DNA of 64,000 bases from Nucisporomicrobium flavum. Lineage in GTDB: Bacteria; Actinomycetota; Actinomycetes; Mycobacteriales; Micromonosporaceae. Position 1 is the first letter of the stretch, and every line of letters starts with the position of its first letter. The notes under the pieces were generated by a model, which worked only from the letters and a program-made list of their open reading frames with translations, had not been told where the DNA came from and made no database searches. This document shows, piece by piece, positions 42,308 to 50,749 of the stretch. Location of the stretch: the NCBI RefSeq assembly GCF_016464385.1, contig NZ_JADMLH010000010.1, positions 69,593 to 133,592 on the forward strand, in the 5' to 3' direction. A program made the position numbers and the translations under genes.

Positions 42308-43501
42308 ATGGGACGGGCGCCGATCGCCTTGACGTACGCGGCCTTCGTGCTCGTCGGCGTGAACGCCGGCGTCAACGGCGCGCTGCTGGCCGCGCAGATG
42401 GACGACTACGCGGTCTCGCGTACGACGCTCGGCCTCACGTTCTTCGCCGGCTCGGCCGGGTTCGTCCTGGCCAGTCTCAACGCCGGTGCGCTGGTCCACC
42501 GGTTCGGCATCCGGCTCGCGGCGGCCACCGGCGGCATCGTGTACGTGCTCACCGCCCTGTACGCGGGCACCCGTCCGGCGTTCATAGCGTTCGTGGTGCT
42601 CCAGATCGCCTCCGGCTACGCGGTGGGGATCCTCGAGTCGGTGCTCAACGCGTACCTGTCGGACCTGCCCAACGCGACCACCCTGCTGAACCGGCTGCAT
42701 GGTTTTTTCGGGATCGGGGCGCTGCTCGGACCGCCGGTCGCCACCCGCATCATCGCCGACGCCTCCTGGCCGGCGGTCATGCTGGTGCTGGGTGCGGTGG
42801 CCATCCCGCTCACGGCCGGTTTTCTGATCGTCTATCCACGCACCGGATCAGGCCCGGCCATGGTGAAGCCGTCATCGGGCGGCCTTGCCCGCGTCGCGCT
42901 TCGTCAGCCGGCGGTCCTGCTCGGCGCCGCGCTCCTGGCTGTCTACGTGGGGCTCGAGCTGGGGATGGGGAACTGGTCGTTCGGCTATCTCGTCGAGGAG
43001 CGGCACCAGACCGAGATCTTCGCCGGGTACGCGGTCAGCGGCTACTGGTTCGGATTGACTGCGGGCCGGTTTCTGCTGAGCCCGATCGTCACGCGGCTCG
43101 GGCTCACCGCGGTCGGCTTGATGCACATCTGCCTCGCCGGCGTCACGGTCGTCACCGCGTTGACCTGGATCCTGCCCGGTAAAGCCGCGGCCACGGCGGG
43201 ATTGATGCTGCTCGGTTTCTTCCTCGGGCCGATCTTCCCTACGGCGATGGCCCTGGCGCCTCGGATGACCACCACGCGTCTGGTGCCCAGCGCGATCGGC
43301 ATCATGAACGCCGGATCGGTTGTCGGAGGGTCGGCGCTCCCCTGGCTTGCGGGCGCGATCGCCGAGAGTGCGGGGATGTGGACGCTGCTGCCGTTCACGC
43401 TGGTCCTGGGATTGCTGCAGCATGTGATCTGGTGGCCGATGGCCCGACGGGTGGGCACGGAGCCGCAGTCCCGCAGCTCGGACTCCGCCGCCCACGCATG
43501 A
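42308..43501 (+). CDS. MFS transporter (397 aa)
   Basis: Twelve-helix major facilitator pattern beginning ALTYAAFVLVGVNAGVNGAL, with LVHRFGIRLAAATG as the loop 2-3 motif and the second half opening VALRQPAVLLGAALLAVYVG. Start ATG at 42308, with GGGGG 7 nt upstream. The closest look is to FucP/bypass-type symporters or exporters with a small cytoplasmic tail. Nothing nearby fixes a substrate. Confidence 0.85.
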   Translation: MGRAPIALTYAAFVLVGVNAGVNGALLAAQMDDYAVSRTTLGLTFFAGSAGFVLASLNAGALVHRFGIRLAAATGGIVYVLTALYAGTRPAFIAFVVLQIASGYAVGILESVLNAYLSDLPNATTLLNRLHGFFGIGALLGPPVATRIIADASWPAVMLVLGAVAIPLTAGFLIVYPRTGSGPAMVKPSSGGLARVALRQPAVLLGAALLAVYVGLELGMGNWSFGYLVEERHQTEIFAGYAVSGYWFGLTAGRFLLSPIVTRLGLTAVGLMHICLAGVTVVTALTWILPGKAAATAGLMLLGFFLGPIFPTAMALAPRMTTTRLVPSAIGIMNAGSVVGGSALPWLAGAIAESAGMWTLLPFTLVLGLLQHVIWWPMARRVGTEPQSRSSDSAAHA

Positions 43502-43517
43502 CCGCCGCGGCGCCGTT

Positions 43518-44306
43518 TCACCCGCGGAGGAACTCGAGGATCGCCGACCGGAAGTCCGGGTTGCTGCCGATGACATCGTGGCCGCCGCGGACCACGCGCA
43601 GACGGGCTCCGGTGATGGCATCGGCGAGAACCTGCGGGCGTACCGCCAGAGGGTCGGCGTCCCCGGCGATGACGAGCGTCTCGGCGGTGATGGCGGCGAG
43701 GTCGATGCCGTCGCGGTGCACGGCGCGGGCCTGCGCGGCCAGCGACGGCAGATCGTTTCCCCGCGTCGAGGCGAACGCGACCATGCCCGCGACGTCGGCG
43801 TCCTCGGCTTCTCCGCTCAGCAGTGCCCGGGCCAGCCGGTCGCCCGGCAGCGTACGGGTGTCCACACCGCCGACCTCGACGATGCCGGCGCCCACCCCGC
43901 CGACGACGAGCCGGCGGACAGCGGTACAACGGGCCGCGGCGAGCAGGGCGACGACAGCGCCCATCGAATAGCCGACGAGATCCACTGCGGGCGCGTCGAG
44001 CCGGGCCACGACAGCCAGAAGATCCTCGGCCATCCGTCGCTCGCCGTAGCGCGTGGTGTCGGGCGACTTCGCCGACCGCCCGTGCCCCCGCGCGTCGATG
44101 CCGACCACCCACCGGCCGGCGGCGGTGAGCCCGGCGACCGTACCGGGAACCAGCCAGTCCACCATCGTGTCGGCGGCGAAACCGTGCTGCAGCACGACAG
44201 GAACGGGATGGGCGTCGACGCCCGCGTCCGGTTCCCAACGGTGCCAGGCGATCGTCGTGCCGTCGTCGACGACGACGGTGGCGGTGTACGGCGGAACATC
44301 GGTCAC
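43518..44306 (-). CDS. Alpha/beta hydrolase (262 aa)
   Basis: Canonical alpha/beta fold: oxyanion region VVLQHGFAADTMVDW, nucleophile elbow VDLVGYSMGAVVAL with Ser in GYSMG, and His in VVRGGHDVIGSNPDF. The catalytic Asp is probably in VIAGDADPLA. Start GTG 44306 with AGGAGG 5 nt upstream. It lies 55 bp behind the SnoaL-like gene and shares the TetR-controlled promoter. Confidence 0.88.
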   Translation of the reverse strand: MTDVPPYTATVVVDDGTTIAWHRWEPDAGVDAHPVPVVLQHGFAADTMVDWLVPGTVAGLTAAGRWVVGIDARGHGRSAKSPDTTRYGERRMAEDLLAVVARLDAPAVDLVGYSMGAVVALLAAARCTAVRRLVVGGVGAGIVEVGGVDTRTLPGDRLARALLSGEAEDADVAGMVAFASTRGNDLPSLAAQARAVHRDGIDLAAITAETLVIAGDADPLAVRPQVLADAITGARLRVVRGGHDVIGSNPDFRSAILEFLRG

Positions 44307-44361
44307 TACGCCTCCTGAAGTTCCCGATAGCGCACGGAGATCGGCTGGCCCATCTTCCGCC

Positions 44362-44847
44362 TCACTGCCCCGGCGACTGAGCCTGAGGCGCGGTAAGGGC
44401 GGCGACCAGAGCGGGCAGGCGACCGAACGCCCGCGCGGAGGCCACGTGGTGGATGTAGTCGCGGGACTCGACGATCTCGCCGTCCCGCACCCGGACCACG
44501 AAGATGCACGGGACGGCGAAGGCATGACCGTCGACCACCCCGGCGTACCGGAACTCGAAGACGACGACCTCGGGGTCGGCCGTCTGGTGAACGTGGGCGT
44601 CGACGACGTCGTAGCGTTCCACGCCGGCCGGGCGACCACCCCCGCCGAAATGCTCCCGTAGGGCGGCCCGGCTGCTCAGCGGGCGGTCACCGACCGGGTT
44701 GAACGGATGCCGGACATCGGTGCGCTCGGCATAACAGGCCGCCAGCTCCTCGATCTGCGCGGCTTCCTCGGCCTCGCTGAGCCCGCCGCGTATCAGCCGG
44801 CAGACACCCACGGCGACGGCACGAACGGTTTCCTCGGGCGTACGCAT
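44362..44847 (-). CDS. SnoaL-like / nuclear transport factor 2 fold protein (161 aa)
   Basis: A cone-fold protein with AAQIEELAACYAERTDVRHP, FNPVGDRPLSSRAALREHFG and VVFEFRYAGVVDGHAFAVPC. SnoaL-like proteins isomerise, hydrolyse or bind small hydrophobic compounds. Start ATG 44847, ribosome site AGGAGG. It faces the TetR gene across a 70-bp gap with a strong inverted repeat. Confidence 0.85.
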   Translation of the reverse strand: MRTPEETVRAVAVGVCRLIRGGLSEAEEAAQIEELAACYAERTDVRHPFNPVGDRPLSSRAALREHFGGGGRPAGVERYDVVDAHVHQTADPEVVVFEFRYAGVVDGHAFAVPCIFVVRVRDGEIVESRDYIHHVASARAFGRLPALVAALTAPQAQSPGQ

Positions 44848-44860
44848 GGCGCTCCTCCTA

Positions 44861-44904
44861 CCGAAGTCCAGACTCCGCTTACCGTAGCGAAGTCTGGGCT
44901 TCGG
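44861..44904. promoter_or_regulatory. Candidate TetR operator in the divergent promoter
   Basis: CCGAAGTCCAGACT (44861-44874) and AGTCTGGGCTTCGG (44891-44904) form a 14-bp inverted repeat with one mismatch, centred in the 70-bp gap between the SnoaL-like gene and tetR. It would let one regulator control both directions. Confidence 0.75.
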
Positions 44905-44917
44905 TTAAAGTGACCGC

Positions 44918-45454
44918 ATGCGCCAGGATGCCCGGGAGAATCGCGAGCGCATCCTGATCGCCGCCGACCAGGTCTTCGGCGCGAAGGGCGAATCCGGCTC
45001 CACCGAGGAGGTCGCCCGGCTGGCGGGCGTCGGCATCGCGACCGTGTTCCGCCACTTCCCGACCAAGGAAGCACTCATCGAGGCCGCCCTGGTCCGGCAC
45101 TTCACCGGCCTGCTCGACAAAACCCGGGCAGCGGCCACCGCGCCCGACCCGACAGAGGCGTTCCGAGCGCTGATCCGCGAGATGATCGAACGCGGCGCCA
45201 GCAAACTCACCCTGTCATCCATGCTGGACGACGCCCCACCACCCGTCGTCGCAGCGGCAGGCGAACTGAAGACCGCAGTCGGCACCGCCCTCCGACGCGC
45301 CCAAGCCACCGGCGCCGTACGACCCGACGTCGGCGTCGACGAGGTCTACCTGCTGATCCGAGGTCTGGCCCAGACAACGGCGGCCACACCGGTCCCAGCA
45401 CCCATGCTCACCCGCGCGATCGATGTCCTCCTCGACGGCCTCTCCACCGCATAG
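44918..45454 (+). CDS. TetR-family transcriptional regulator (178 aa)
   Basis: N-terminal HTH reads ENRERILIAADQVFGAKGES, STEEVARLAGVGIATVFRHF and PTKEALIEAALVRHFTGLLD. The C-terminal ligand domain includes ERGASKLTLSSMLDDAP and GVDEVYLLIRGLAQTTA. It is divergent from the SnoaL/hydrolase pair and the shared gap has the palindrome at 44861-44904. Probably a repressor relieved by a substrate of those enzymes. Confidence 0.93.
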   Translation: MRQDARENRERILIAADQVFGAKGESGSTEEVARLAGVGIATVFRHFPTKEALIEAALVRHFTGLLDKTRAAATAPDPTEAFRALIREMIERGASKLTLSSMLDDAPPPVVAAAGELKTAVGTALRRAQATGAVRPDVGVDEVYLLIRGLAQTTAATPVPAPMLTRAIDVLLDGLSTA

Positions 45455-45461
45455 CGCCGGC

Positions 45462-45674
45462 CTACATCAGCGTGACTTCGACGGTGAATCCGCGCGCCAT
45501 CACTCCCTCGAGATGCGCGGCGTGCGCACCCAGGTACTGGATCTCGCCGCTGCTCTCCTCAGTGATCACGCCGATCACCACGTAGTCGTCCGCACCAGCC
45601 GTGTCGTCCCCGCAGATACAACATCGAATCCGCTGCGGCACCGGGCCGGTCCACTCGGCATCCTCGCCGCTCAT
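45462..45674 (-). CDS. Small CCICGDD protein, tandem copy 2 (70 aa)
   Basis: Protein with WTGPVPQRIRCCICGDDTAG, ADDYVVIGVITEESSGEIQY and LGAHAAHLEGVM. A CxxC element with nearby His residues suggests a metal-binding or thiol-linked fold. It is a close paralogue of the preceding gene (45671-45877), and the two overlap by 4 nt. The position behind a T7SS toxin gene suggests immunity, with duplication extending the range of protection; this is inferred. Confidence 0.75.
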   Translation of the reverse strand: MSGEDAEWTGPVPQRIRCCICGDDTAGADDYVVIGVITEESSGEIQYLGAHAAHLEGVMARGFTVEVTLM

Positions 45675-45877
45675 ACGCGGCCATCCAGACGAAAGCCGGG
45701 TGCCATCGCGCCGTCGAAGTGAGCCGCGTGCGCCCCCAGGTACTGAATGGCGGTGCTCGCAGCTGCGGAAAGCGCCAAGACGATGTAGTCGTCCGCACCT
45801 TCGGTGTCGTCACCGCAAATGCAGCACCTCATCCGCGTTGTCACTGGGCCGGTCCACTCCCGCTGCTCTGAGCTCAT
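45671..45877 (-). CDS. Small CCICGDD protein, tandem copy 1 (68 aa)
   Basis: MSSEQREWTGPVTTRMRCCI, CGDDTEGADDYIVLALSAAA and IQYLGAHAAHFDGAMAPGFR. Its ATG overlaps the toxin stop as TGATG, and its stop overlaps the next paralogue as ATGA. The tight coupling to the T7SS effector makes it the best immunity candidate of the locus. Confidence 0.78.
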   Translation of the reverse strand: MSSEQREWTGPVTTRMRCCICGDDTEGADDYIVLALSAAASTAIQYLGAHAAHFDGAMAPGFRLDGRV

Positions 45878-46938
45878 CACTCCCACTTGCCGCTGTCGAT
45901 CTTATTGTTGACGTACTTCTCGGTGGCGTCCTTGATCGAGGTCACCGGTTTCCCGCTGGGATTGCTCATGTCACGGACCACGACATCGTAGGTGCCGTTG
46001 CCGTTATCCAGAACCTTGACGATGCAGCCGTCCTCCTGGATGTACATGTCGCCGTTGTCCCAGACATGCTGCTCGTCGACGTTGCGCATACCGGTGCGGT
46101 CGACGCCGTGCACATCGCGGGCCGCGGTGCTGCCGGTGTGGTCGGTGCGGGCGGGCGAGGTCTGATCGTCGCTGGTCGCATGCATCACCAGGTCACCCAT
46201 GCCGCCGGCGACCATCGCACCGCCGGTCAGGATGGCCGCGGTCGACACGACGTTGACCGGGACACCGACCACCGCACCCACACCAGTGGCATCCAGCACC
46301 AGGCCGCCTGCGTCACCTGTGGCGCCGAGGAGCATCAACCCGGCGCCTGCCGTCGCGGCCAGCACATCGCCCGGGTGGTGTACGGCCGCATTACCTAGCG
46401 AGGCCAAGCCGTTGATCACATGGCCGCCCGCATTCTGCAGACCTGCACCCACCTCGGAGAAGAAGTCGCCTGTCTTGCTCCAGAAGCCCGGCTTCTCCGG
46501 TGCCTTGTCACGGAATGCCTTGAACTTGCCGGCGGCATCCCGCGCAGCGCTCTTCAGCTGGGTACGGGCACGTTCCAGCCGCTGCCGCGCCGCGGCACGA
46601 GCCGGCTCACCCGGGTCGACGAAGGGGTCAGTGCCTCCGGACTGCTCGTATTTCGCGTACGCGTCTTGCGCCTGCTTGGTCGCGGCGTTCGCCGCAATCC
46701 AGTCCTTGATGGCAGCGCCTGCCTCGCCCTGAGCCCAGGTAAGCGTGTAGACGTAGTTCTCCAGGACGCCGGCCGCACCTTGGAAGCAACTGCCCGCCTC
46801 CAGCCACTTGTCGGGTTGTCCCTGGAATTTGGCACGGAAAGCATCGGGGGCACGCAACGATCGCGCAGTGGCACCGACCGCCACCGCATTGCCCGGGACC
46901 AGCGCCTTCGGGTCCTCGGTCTCACCCAGCTCGGCCAC
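45877..46938 (-). CDS. T7SS-type polymorphic toxin-like effector (353 aa)
   Basis: The N-terminal about 160 residues are helical (KWLEAGSCFQGAAGVLENYV, WAQGEAGAAIKDWIAANAAT, RAAARQRLERARTQLKSAAR), like the helical export/LXG-like domains of ESX effectors. A central hydrophobic Gly/Ala-rich stretch (about 175-265) follows. The C-terminal about 65 residues (HVWDNGDMYIQEDGCIVKVL, NGTYDVVVRDMSNPSG) look like a compact beta-rich toxin module of unknown activity. Start GTG 46938, 12 bp after the WXG-like gene. Two small genes coupled behind it are immunity candidates. Confidence 0.72.
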   Translation of the reverse strand: MAELGETEDPKALVPGNAVAVGATARSLRAPDAFRAKFQGQPDKWLEAGSCFQGAAGVLENYVYTLTWAQGEAGAAIKDWIAANAATKQAQDAYAKYEQSGGTDPFVDPGEPARAAARQRLERARTQLKSAARDAAGKFKAFRDKAPEKPGFWSKTGDFFSEVGAGLQNAGGHVINGLASLGNAAVHHPGDVLAATAGAGLMLLGATGDAGGLVLDATGVGAVVGVPVNVVSTAAILTGGAMVAGGMGDLVMHATSDDQTSPARTDHTGSTAARDVHGVDRTGMRNVDEQHVWDNGDMYIQEDGCIVKVLDNGNGTYDVVVRDMSNPSGKPVTSIKDATEKYVNNKIDSGKWE

Positions 46939-46950
46939 GCGGTGGGCTTC

Positions 46951-47277
46951 TTAGTCGGCGGCCGGGTCGGGCCCGCTGCTGCGCTGCACGACGCCGTGTA
47001 GTCGATCACGGGCAGCGGCGTCGACCTGCCGGTACGCCTTGACGCACTGGTTGAGCCGGTCAGCGACCTCCTGACCGTCGACGGCGAGGTGTTCCACTCC
47101 GATCTCCCAGCGGTCGCAGAAGTCCACGACCGCATCGGCCAGATCGTCATCGCCGTAGGCGTCACGCTCGCCGTCAAGCCTGTCGATCCGGGCGACGCTC
47201 AGCTCTTCGAGCGTCATATTGATGCCTGCCGACGCGCTCTCAAGCGCCGGAAGATCGACACTGAATCCGTCGGCCAT
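46951..47277 (-). CDS. WXG100-like ESX protein (108 aa)
   Basis: A small helical hairpin protein (MADGFSVDLPALESASAGIN, LEELSVARIDRLDGERDAYG, AVVDFCDRWEIGVEHLAVDG, ADRLNQCVKAYRQVDAAARD). The W-E-I turn takes the place of the WxG motif. Strong GGAGGTG upstream of the ATG at 47277. It heads the toxin operon and would be the escort or heterodimer partner of the effector for T7SS export. Confidence 0.75.
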   Translation of the reverse strand: MADGFSVDLPALESASAGINMTLEELSVARIDRLDGERDAYGDDDLADAVVDFCDRWEIGVEHLAVDGQEVADRLNQCVKAYRQVDAAARDRLHGVVQRSSGPDPAAD

Positions 47278-47626
47278 AGAGCACCTCCGTTCTTTGAGGA
47301 CGCTAGCAGACCCCGTCCCGCCGAACGCGGACCAGTGAATCAGAACGGCGCATCGCGATCCGCCCGATTCCTGCCACCCGTGCCACCGAGGACTCAAAGG
47401 CGGCTGCCCACATAGCGACCTCAGAATCCGACCTGAATAGGGTGAAGATCGCAAGGAAAGGTGCCAATCAATGATCGCGCGCCGAACGTTGATCAGCGTC
47501 GAATCACCGCTACCACTGTCGTTTCCACCGCCTCCATGTCCAGCCATCGGAGTGAGCCGCTTCCCGTCAGACCGGCCAGAAGATCGGGCGACGGCACCGC
47601 ATCAGCAGGCTTGGACCATGTGCCGG
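47278..47626. other. 350-bp gap
   Basis: Separates the T7SS effector operon from a membrane protein gene on the same strand. No credible gene. It should hold the promoter of the effector operon; no clear operator was seen. Confidence 0.5.
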
Positions 47627-48115
47627 CTAGAGACGGTCGGCCACGGCGACGATGAAGGCTTTGACCTGCTCCGGGGTGCTGATCTGGTCGGGGTGGACCG
47701 TGATGGTGACCACCAGGTTGCTGACGCGAACATAGAAGTCACGGTCCCGGACGTACGCGTCGTCGCCGACGCCGGCCAACGGGGTCACGCCCGGCTGCGA
47801 ACGGAGGTCGCTCATCGTCTGCTTCGCCCCGGCGATGTCGCGTACGGGTTCAGTGAAGCTCACGGTGATCTTCGGCGCGTCGGTGTACTGCGGGTGGTCC
47901 TTCGGCAGCCGGAGGTCGCAGATCGCCGGCTTACCGGCCGGCCGCAGGTCGTACGGCACGCCCAGCTCGTCGACCACCGGCTCGATCTTCTGGCACGCGC
48001 GCGGGGCCATGTCGTAGCGACCTTCCTTCTGCGTCACGACGTACCAGACTCCGACGCCGGCCGCGATCAGCAGCAGGGGCGCGAGGACGAGGATGACAAA
48101 GGCACGCAGGCGCAT
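47627..48115 (-). CDS. Single-pass membrane protein of unknown function (162 aa)
   Basis: An N-terminal anchor (RAFVILVLAPLLLIAAGVGVWYV) is followed by an external soluble domain with two Cys (ACQKIEP, AICDLRLP), a pattern compatible with one disulfide. It resembles small DUF3558-like envelope proteins of actinomycetes only loosely. It is monocistronic and lies between the T7SS effector operon and the urea transporter. Function not recognised. Confidence 0.65.
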   Translation of the reverse strand: MRLRAFVILVLAPLLLIAAGVGVWYVVTQKEGRYDMAPRACQKIEPVVDELGVPYDLRPAGKPAICDLRLPKDHPQYTDAPKITVSFTEPVRDIAGAKQTMSDLRSQPGVTPLAGVGDDAYVRDRDFYVRVSNLVVTITVHPDQISTPEQVKAFIVAVADRL

Positions 48116-48492
48116 GGCCGCCGATCCTAGATCAGGCGGCCGAGATGGCCGGCCGGTCGGCAGCAGGCGAGGCCCGGGTACAGCGCTGGGCCCGGCCGAG
48201 CTTCGTCCGCGACGAGCGTCAAGCCAATGTCAAAAGTGTGCCATGCGCTTCAGGCAGTGGCAGAACTTTGACATCCGCTTGCCGCGCAAACCCGCATCGG
48301 GCCAGGAATATTGGCCACCGACCCAACCCAAGGCTACAGAGTTGGAACACTCAAGAAATGTCAAAGTAATGACTGGCGGTCAGTCTGCTTTCAGCTGCAG
48401 CAGCCATCACCTGCATGTCGCCAACGGCACGGAGCCCAGGGCCCGGGACGGCCGGCGTCACGCCCCCCTTCCCGGGAACGGAGTTCTCACCT
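48116..48492. other. Regulatory gap upstream of urtA (377 bp)
   Basis: AT-rich stretches (about 48230-48370) stand out. It contains the 11-bp-periodic GlnR-like boxes listed separately. No gene is supported. Confidence 0.6.
48344..48370 (+). promoter_or_regulatory. Candidate GlnR binding boxes
   Basis: GGAAC-N6-GAAAT-N6-GTAAT keeps the strict 11-bp spacing of actinobacterial GlnR a/b sites (consensus GTnAC-N6-GAAAC), each box with one mismatch. Nitrogen control of urea uptake by GlnR is known in actinobacteria, but the site is weak on its own. Confidence 0.45.
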
Positions 48493-49791
48493 ATGTCCAC
48501 TACCAGCAAGCGGCGCCGCGCGCTTGTGGCCACGGGCGCCATCGCGACGACCATTACGCTCGCGCTCGCCGGTTGCGGCGCCCGCGCCGGCGACGACACG
48601 TCCGGCGGCGGGCCGACCGCGGCGGCCAGCTGCGTCGACACCTCCGGCTCCACCGTCAAGCTCGGCTTCCTCAACTCGCTCACCGGCGGCATGGCGATCT
48701 CCGAGAAGACCGTCTCGAATGTGCTGCACATGGCCGCCGACGAGATCAACGCCGGCGGCGGCATCCTCGGCAAGAAGATCGAGTACGTCCAGGAGGACGG
48801 CGCCACCGACTGGCCCACCTTCGCGGAGAAGACCGAGAAGCTGCTCACCCAGGACTGCGTCGCCGCGATCTTCGGCGGCTGGACCTCGTCCTCACGTAAG
48901 GCCGTGAAGCCGGTCGTCGAGAAGCTCAACGGGCTCTTCTTCTACCCGGTGCAGTACGAGGGCCTCGAGTCGTCGCCGAACATCTACTACACCGGTGCGA
49001 CCACCAACCAGCAGATCATCCCGGCGATGGACTTCCTCGCCTCCAAGGGGGTGAAGAAGCTGTTCCTCGCCGGCAGCGACTACGTCTTCCCTCGTACCGC
49101 CAACGCGATCATCAAGCTGTACGCGGCCAAGCTCGGCATCCAGATCGTCGGTGAGGAGTACGTACCCCTCGACAAGGACGACTGGACCAGCCAGGTGGCG
49201 AAGATCGTGGCGGCCAAGCCCGATTTCGTCTTCAACACCATCAACGGCTCGTCGAACGTCGGCTTCATCAAGGCGTACTACGACGCCGGCCTCACTCCCG
49301 CGAAGACGCCGATCATCTCGGTGTCGATCGCCGAGGAGGAGGCGCCGGCGATGGGTCACGAGGTCACCGGCAACTACGCGTCCTGGAACTACTTCCAGTC
49401 ACTCAAGACGCCCACCAACTCGAAGTTCATCCAGAGCTGGAAGGCGTACCCGAACAGCAGCGGCGTCACCTCCGACCCGATGGAGGCCGCGTACATCTCG
49501 CTGTACCTGTACAAGTCGCTCGTGGAGGCGGCCGGCTCCTTCGACGTCGACGCGGTGAATGCCGCGGCGAAGAAGAACACCATCACGTTCGACGCGCCGG
49601 AGGGCAAGGTCACGCTCGACGGCAAGAACCACCACATCTCCAAGCCGGGCCACATCGGCCGGATCAACGCCGACAACCAGTTCGACATCGTCTGGGCGTC
49701 CGACGCCTTCATCAAGCCCGACCCGTACCTCGAGGGCTACGACTGGTTCCCGGCGGACATCCGCAAGCAGCTCGTCGGCGCAGCAGGCTGA
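48493..49791 (+). CDS. urtA: Urea ABC transporter substrate-binding lipoprotein
   Basis: A lipoprotein signal (ALVATGAIATTITLALAGC) is followed by the UrtA signatures: KLGFLNSLTGGMAISEKTVS, GGWTSSSRKAVKPVVEKLNG, FFYPVQYEGLESSPNIYYTG and a C-terminal KNHHISKPGHIGRI. The type I periplasmic fold captures urea outside the cell. Start ATG 48493. The upstream gap has AT-rich sequence with GlnR-like boxes; a strong hairpin follows the gene and would raise its level relative to the membrane subunits. Confidence 0.95.
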   Translation: MSTTSKRRRALVATGAIATTITLALAGCGARAGDDTSGGGPTAAASCVDTSGSTVKLGFLNSLTGGMAISEKTVSNVLHMAADEINAGGGILGKKIEYVQEDGATDWPTFAEKTEKLLTQDCVAAIFGGWTSSSRKAVKPVVEKLNGLFFYPVQYEGLESSPNIYYTGATTNQQIIPAMDFLASKGVKKLFLAGSDYVFPRTANAIIKLYAAKLGIQIVGEEYVPLDKDDWTSQVAKIVAAKPDFVFNTINGSSNVGFIKAYYDAGLTPAKTPIISVSIAEEEAPAMGHEVTGNYASWNYFQSLKTPTNSKFIQSWKAYPNSSGVTSDPMEAAYISLYLYKSLVEAAGSFDVDAVNAAAKKNTITFDAPEGKVTLDGKNHHISKPGHIGRINADNQFDIVWASDAFIKPDPYLEGYDWFPADIRKQLVGAAG

Positions 49792-49810
49792 TCGCCCCCC
49801 ATACGGACGC

Positions 49811-49842
49811 GGGGCTGCACGTCGCCTGTGACGTGCAGCCCC
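49811..49842 (+). terminator. Intercistronic hairpin between urtA and urtB
   Basis: A perfect 13-bp stem (GGGGCTGCACGTC against GACGTGCAGCCCC) with a 6-nt loop lies 20 nt after the urtA stop. Probably a partial terminator or RNA stabiliser that gives more binding protein than permease. Confidence 0.8.
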
Positions 49843-49864
49843 CTCTGACAGAGAGCGAAAGCAC

Positions 49865-50749
49865 GTGGACGTACTGATCCCGCAGCTGCTGAACGGCAGC
49901 GCGCAAGGTGCCCTGCTCCTGCTCGCCGCGCTGGGCCTCTCGCTCACCTTCGGCCAGATGGGCGTGATCAACATGGCCCACGGCGAGTTCCTCATGATCG
50001 GCGCCTTCACCGCCTACCTCGTCCAGCGGGTCATCGACTCCAGCGACGTGTCGATCCCGGTCGCGCTGCCGGTCGCGTTCGTCGTCGCCGGCCTCTTCGG
50101 CCTCCTGCTGGAGGTCGCCATCATCCGGTGGATGTACCGCAGGCCCCTCGACACCCTGCTGTGCACCGTCGGTGTCAGCCTGATCCTGCAGCAGGCGGCA
50201 CTGCAGATCTTCCCGTCCCAGGGCGTCCCGGTGGAGAAGCCGCACTGGCTCGACGGGCAGCTGAACAGCTTCGGCTACAACTGGCCGCTGCGGCAGCTGT
50301 TCACCATCCTGCTCGCGGCCTTCTGCGTCGCCACGCTGGCGGCCTGGCTCAAGTACACCTCGTTCGGCCGCCGCATCCGGGCGACCGTGCACAACCGGGA
50401 CCTCGCCGAGACCTCGGGGATCTCCACCCGCACCGTCGACCGCATCACCTTCTTCGTCGGGTCGGGTCTGGCCGGGGTCGCCGGCGTGGCCGCGTCCCTC
50501 ATCGGCGGCACGAACTCCCAGATGGGCACGCAGTACATCATCGCGGCCTTCCTCGTCGTCGCCGCCGGCGGCATCGGCCAGCTCAAGGGCACCATCATCG
50601 CCGCGTGGGCGGTGGGCGTCGCCCTGTCGTGCTTCGCCTACTGGACGACCGGCAGCCTGGCGCAGGTGCTCGCCTTCATCCTCGTGATCGTCTTCCTGCA
50701 GCTGCGCCCGCAGGGCCTGTTCACGGTGCGAACCAGGAGTCTGGCATGA
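49865..50749 (+). CDS. urtB: Urea ABC transporter permease
   Basis: LivH-type permease with about eight helices (LLLLAALGLSLTFGQMGVIN, MAHGEFLMIGAFTAYLVQRV). The coupling segment reads FGRRIRATVHNRDLAETSGI. Start GTG 49865; the stop overlaps urtC (ATGA). It forms the membrane channel with UrtC. Confidence 0.94.
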   Translation: MDVLIPQLLNGSAQGALLLLAALGLSLTFGQMGVINMAHGEFLMIGAFTAYLVQRVIDSSDVSIPVALPVAFVVAGLFGLLLEVAIIRWMYRRPLDTLLCTVGVSLILQQAALQIFPSQGVPVEKPHWLDGQLNSFGYNWPLRQLFTILLAAFCVATLAAWLKYTSFGRRIRATVHNRDLAETSGISTRTVDRITFFVGSGLAGVAGVAASLIGGTNSQMGTQYIIAAFLVVAAGGIGQLKGTIIAAWAVGVALSCFAYWTTGSLAQVLAFILVIVFLQLRPQGLFTVRTRSLA

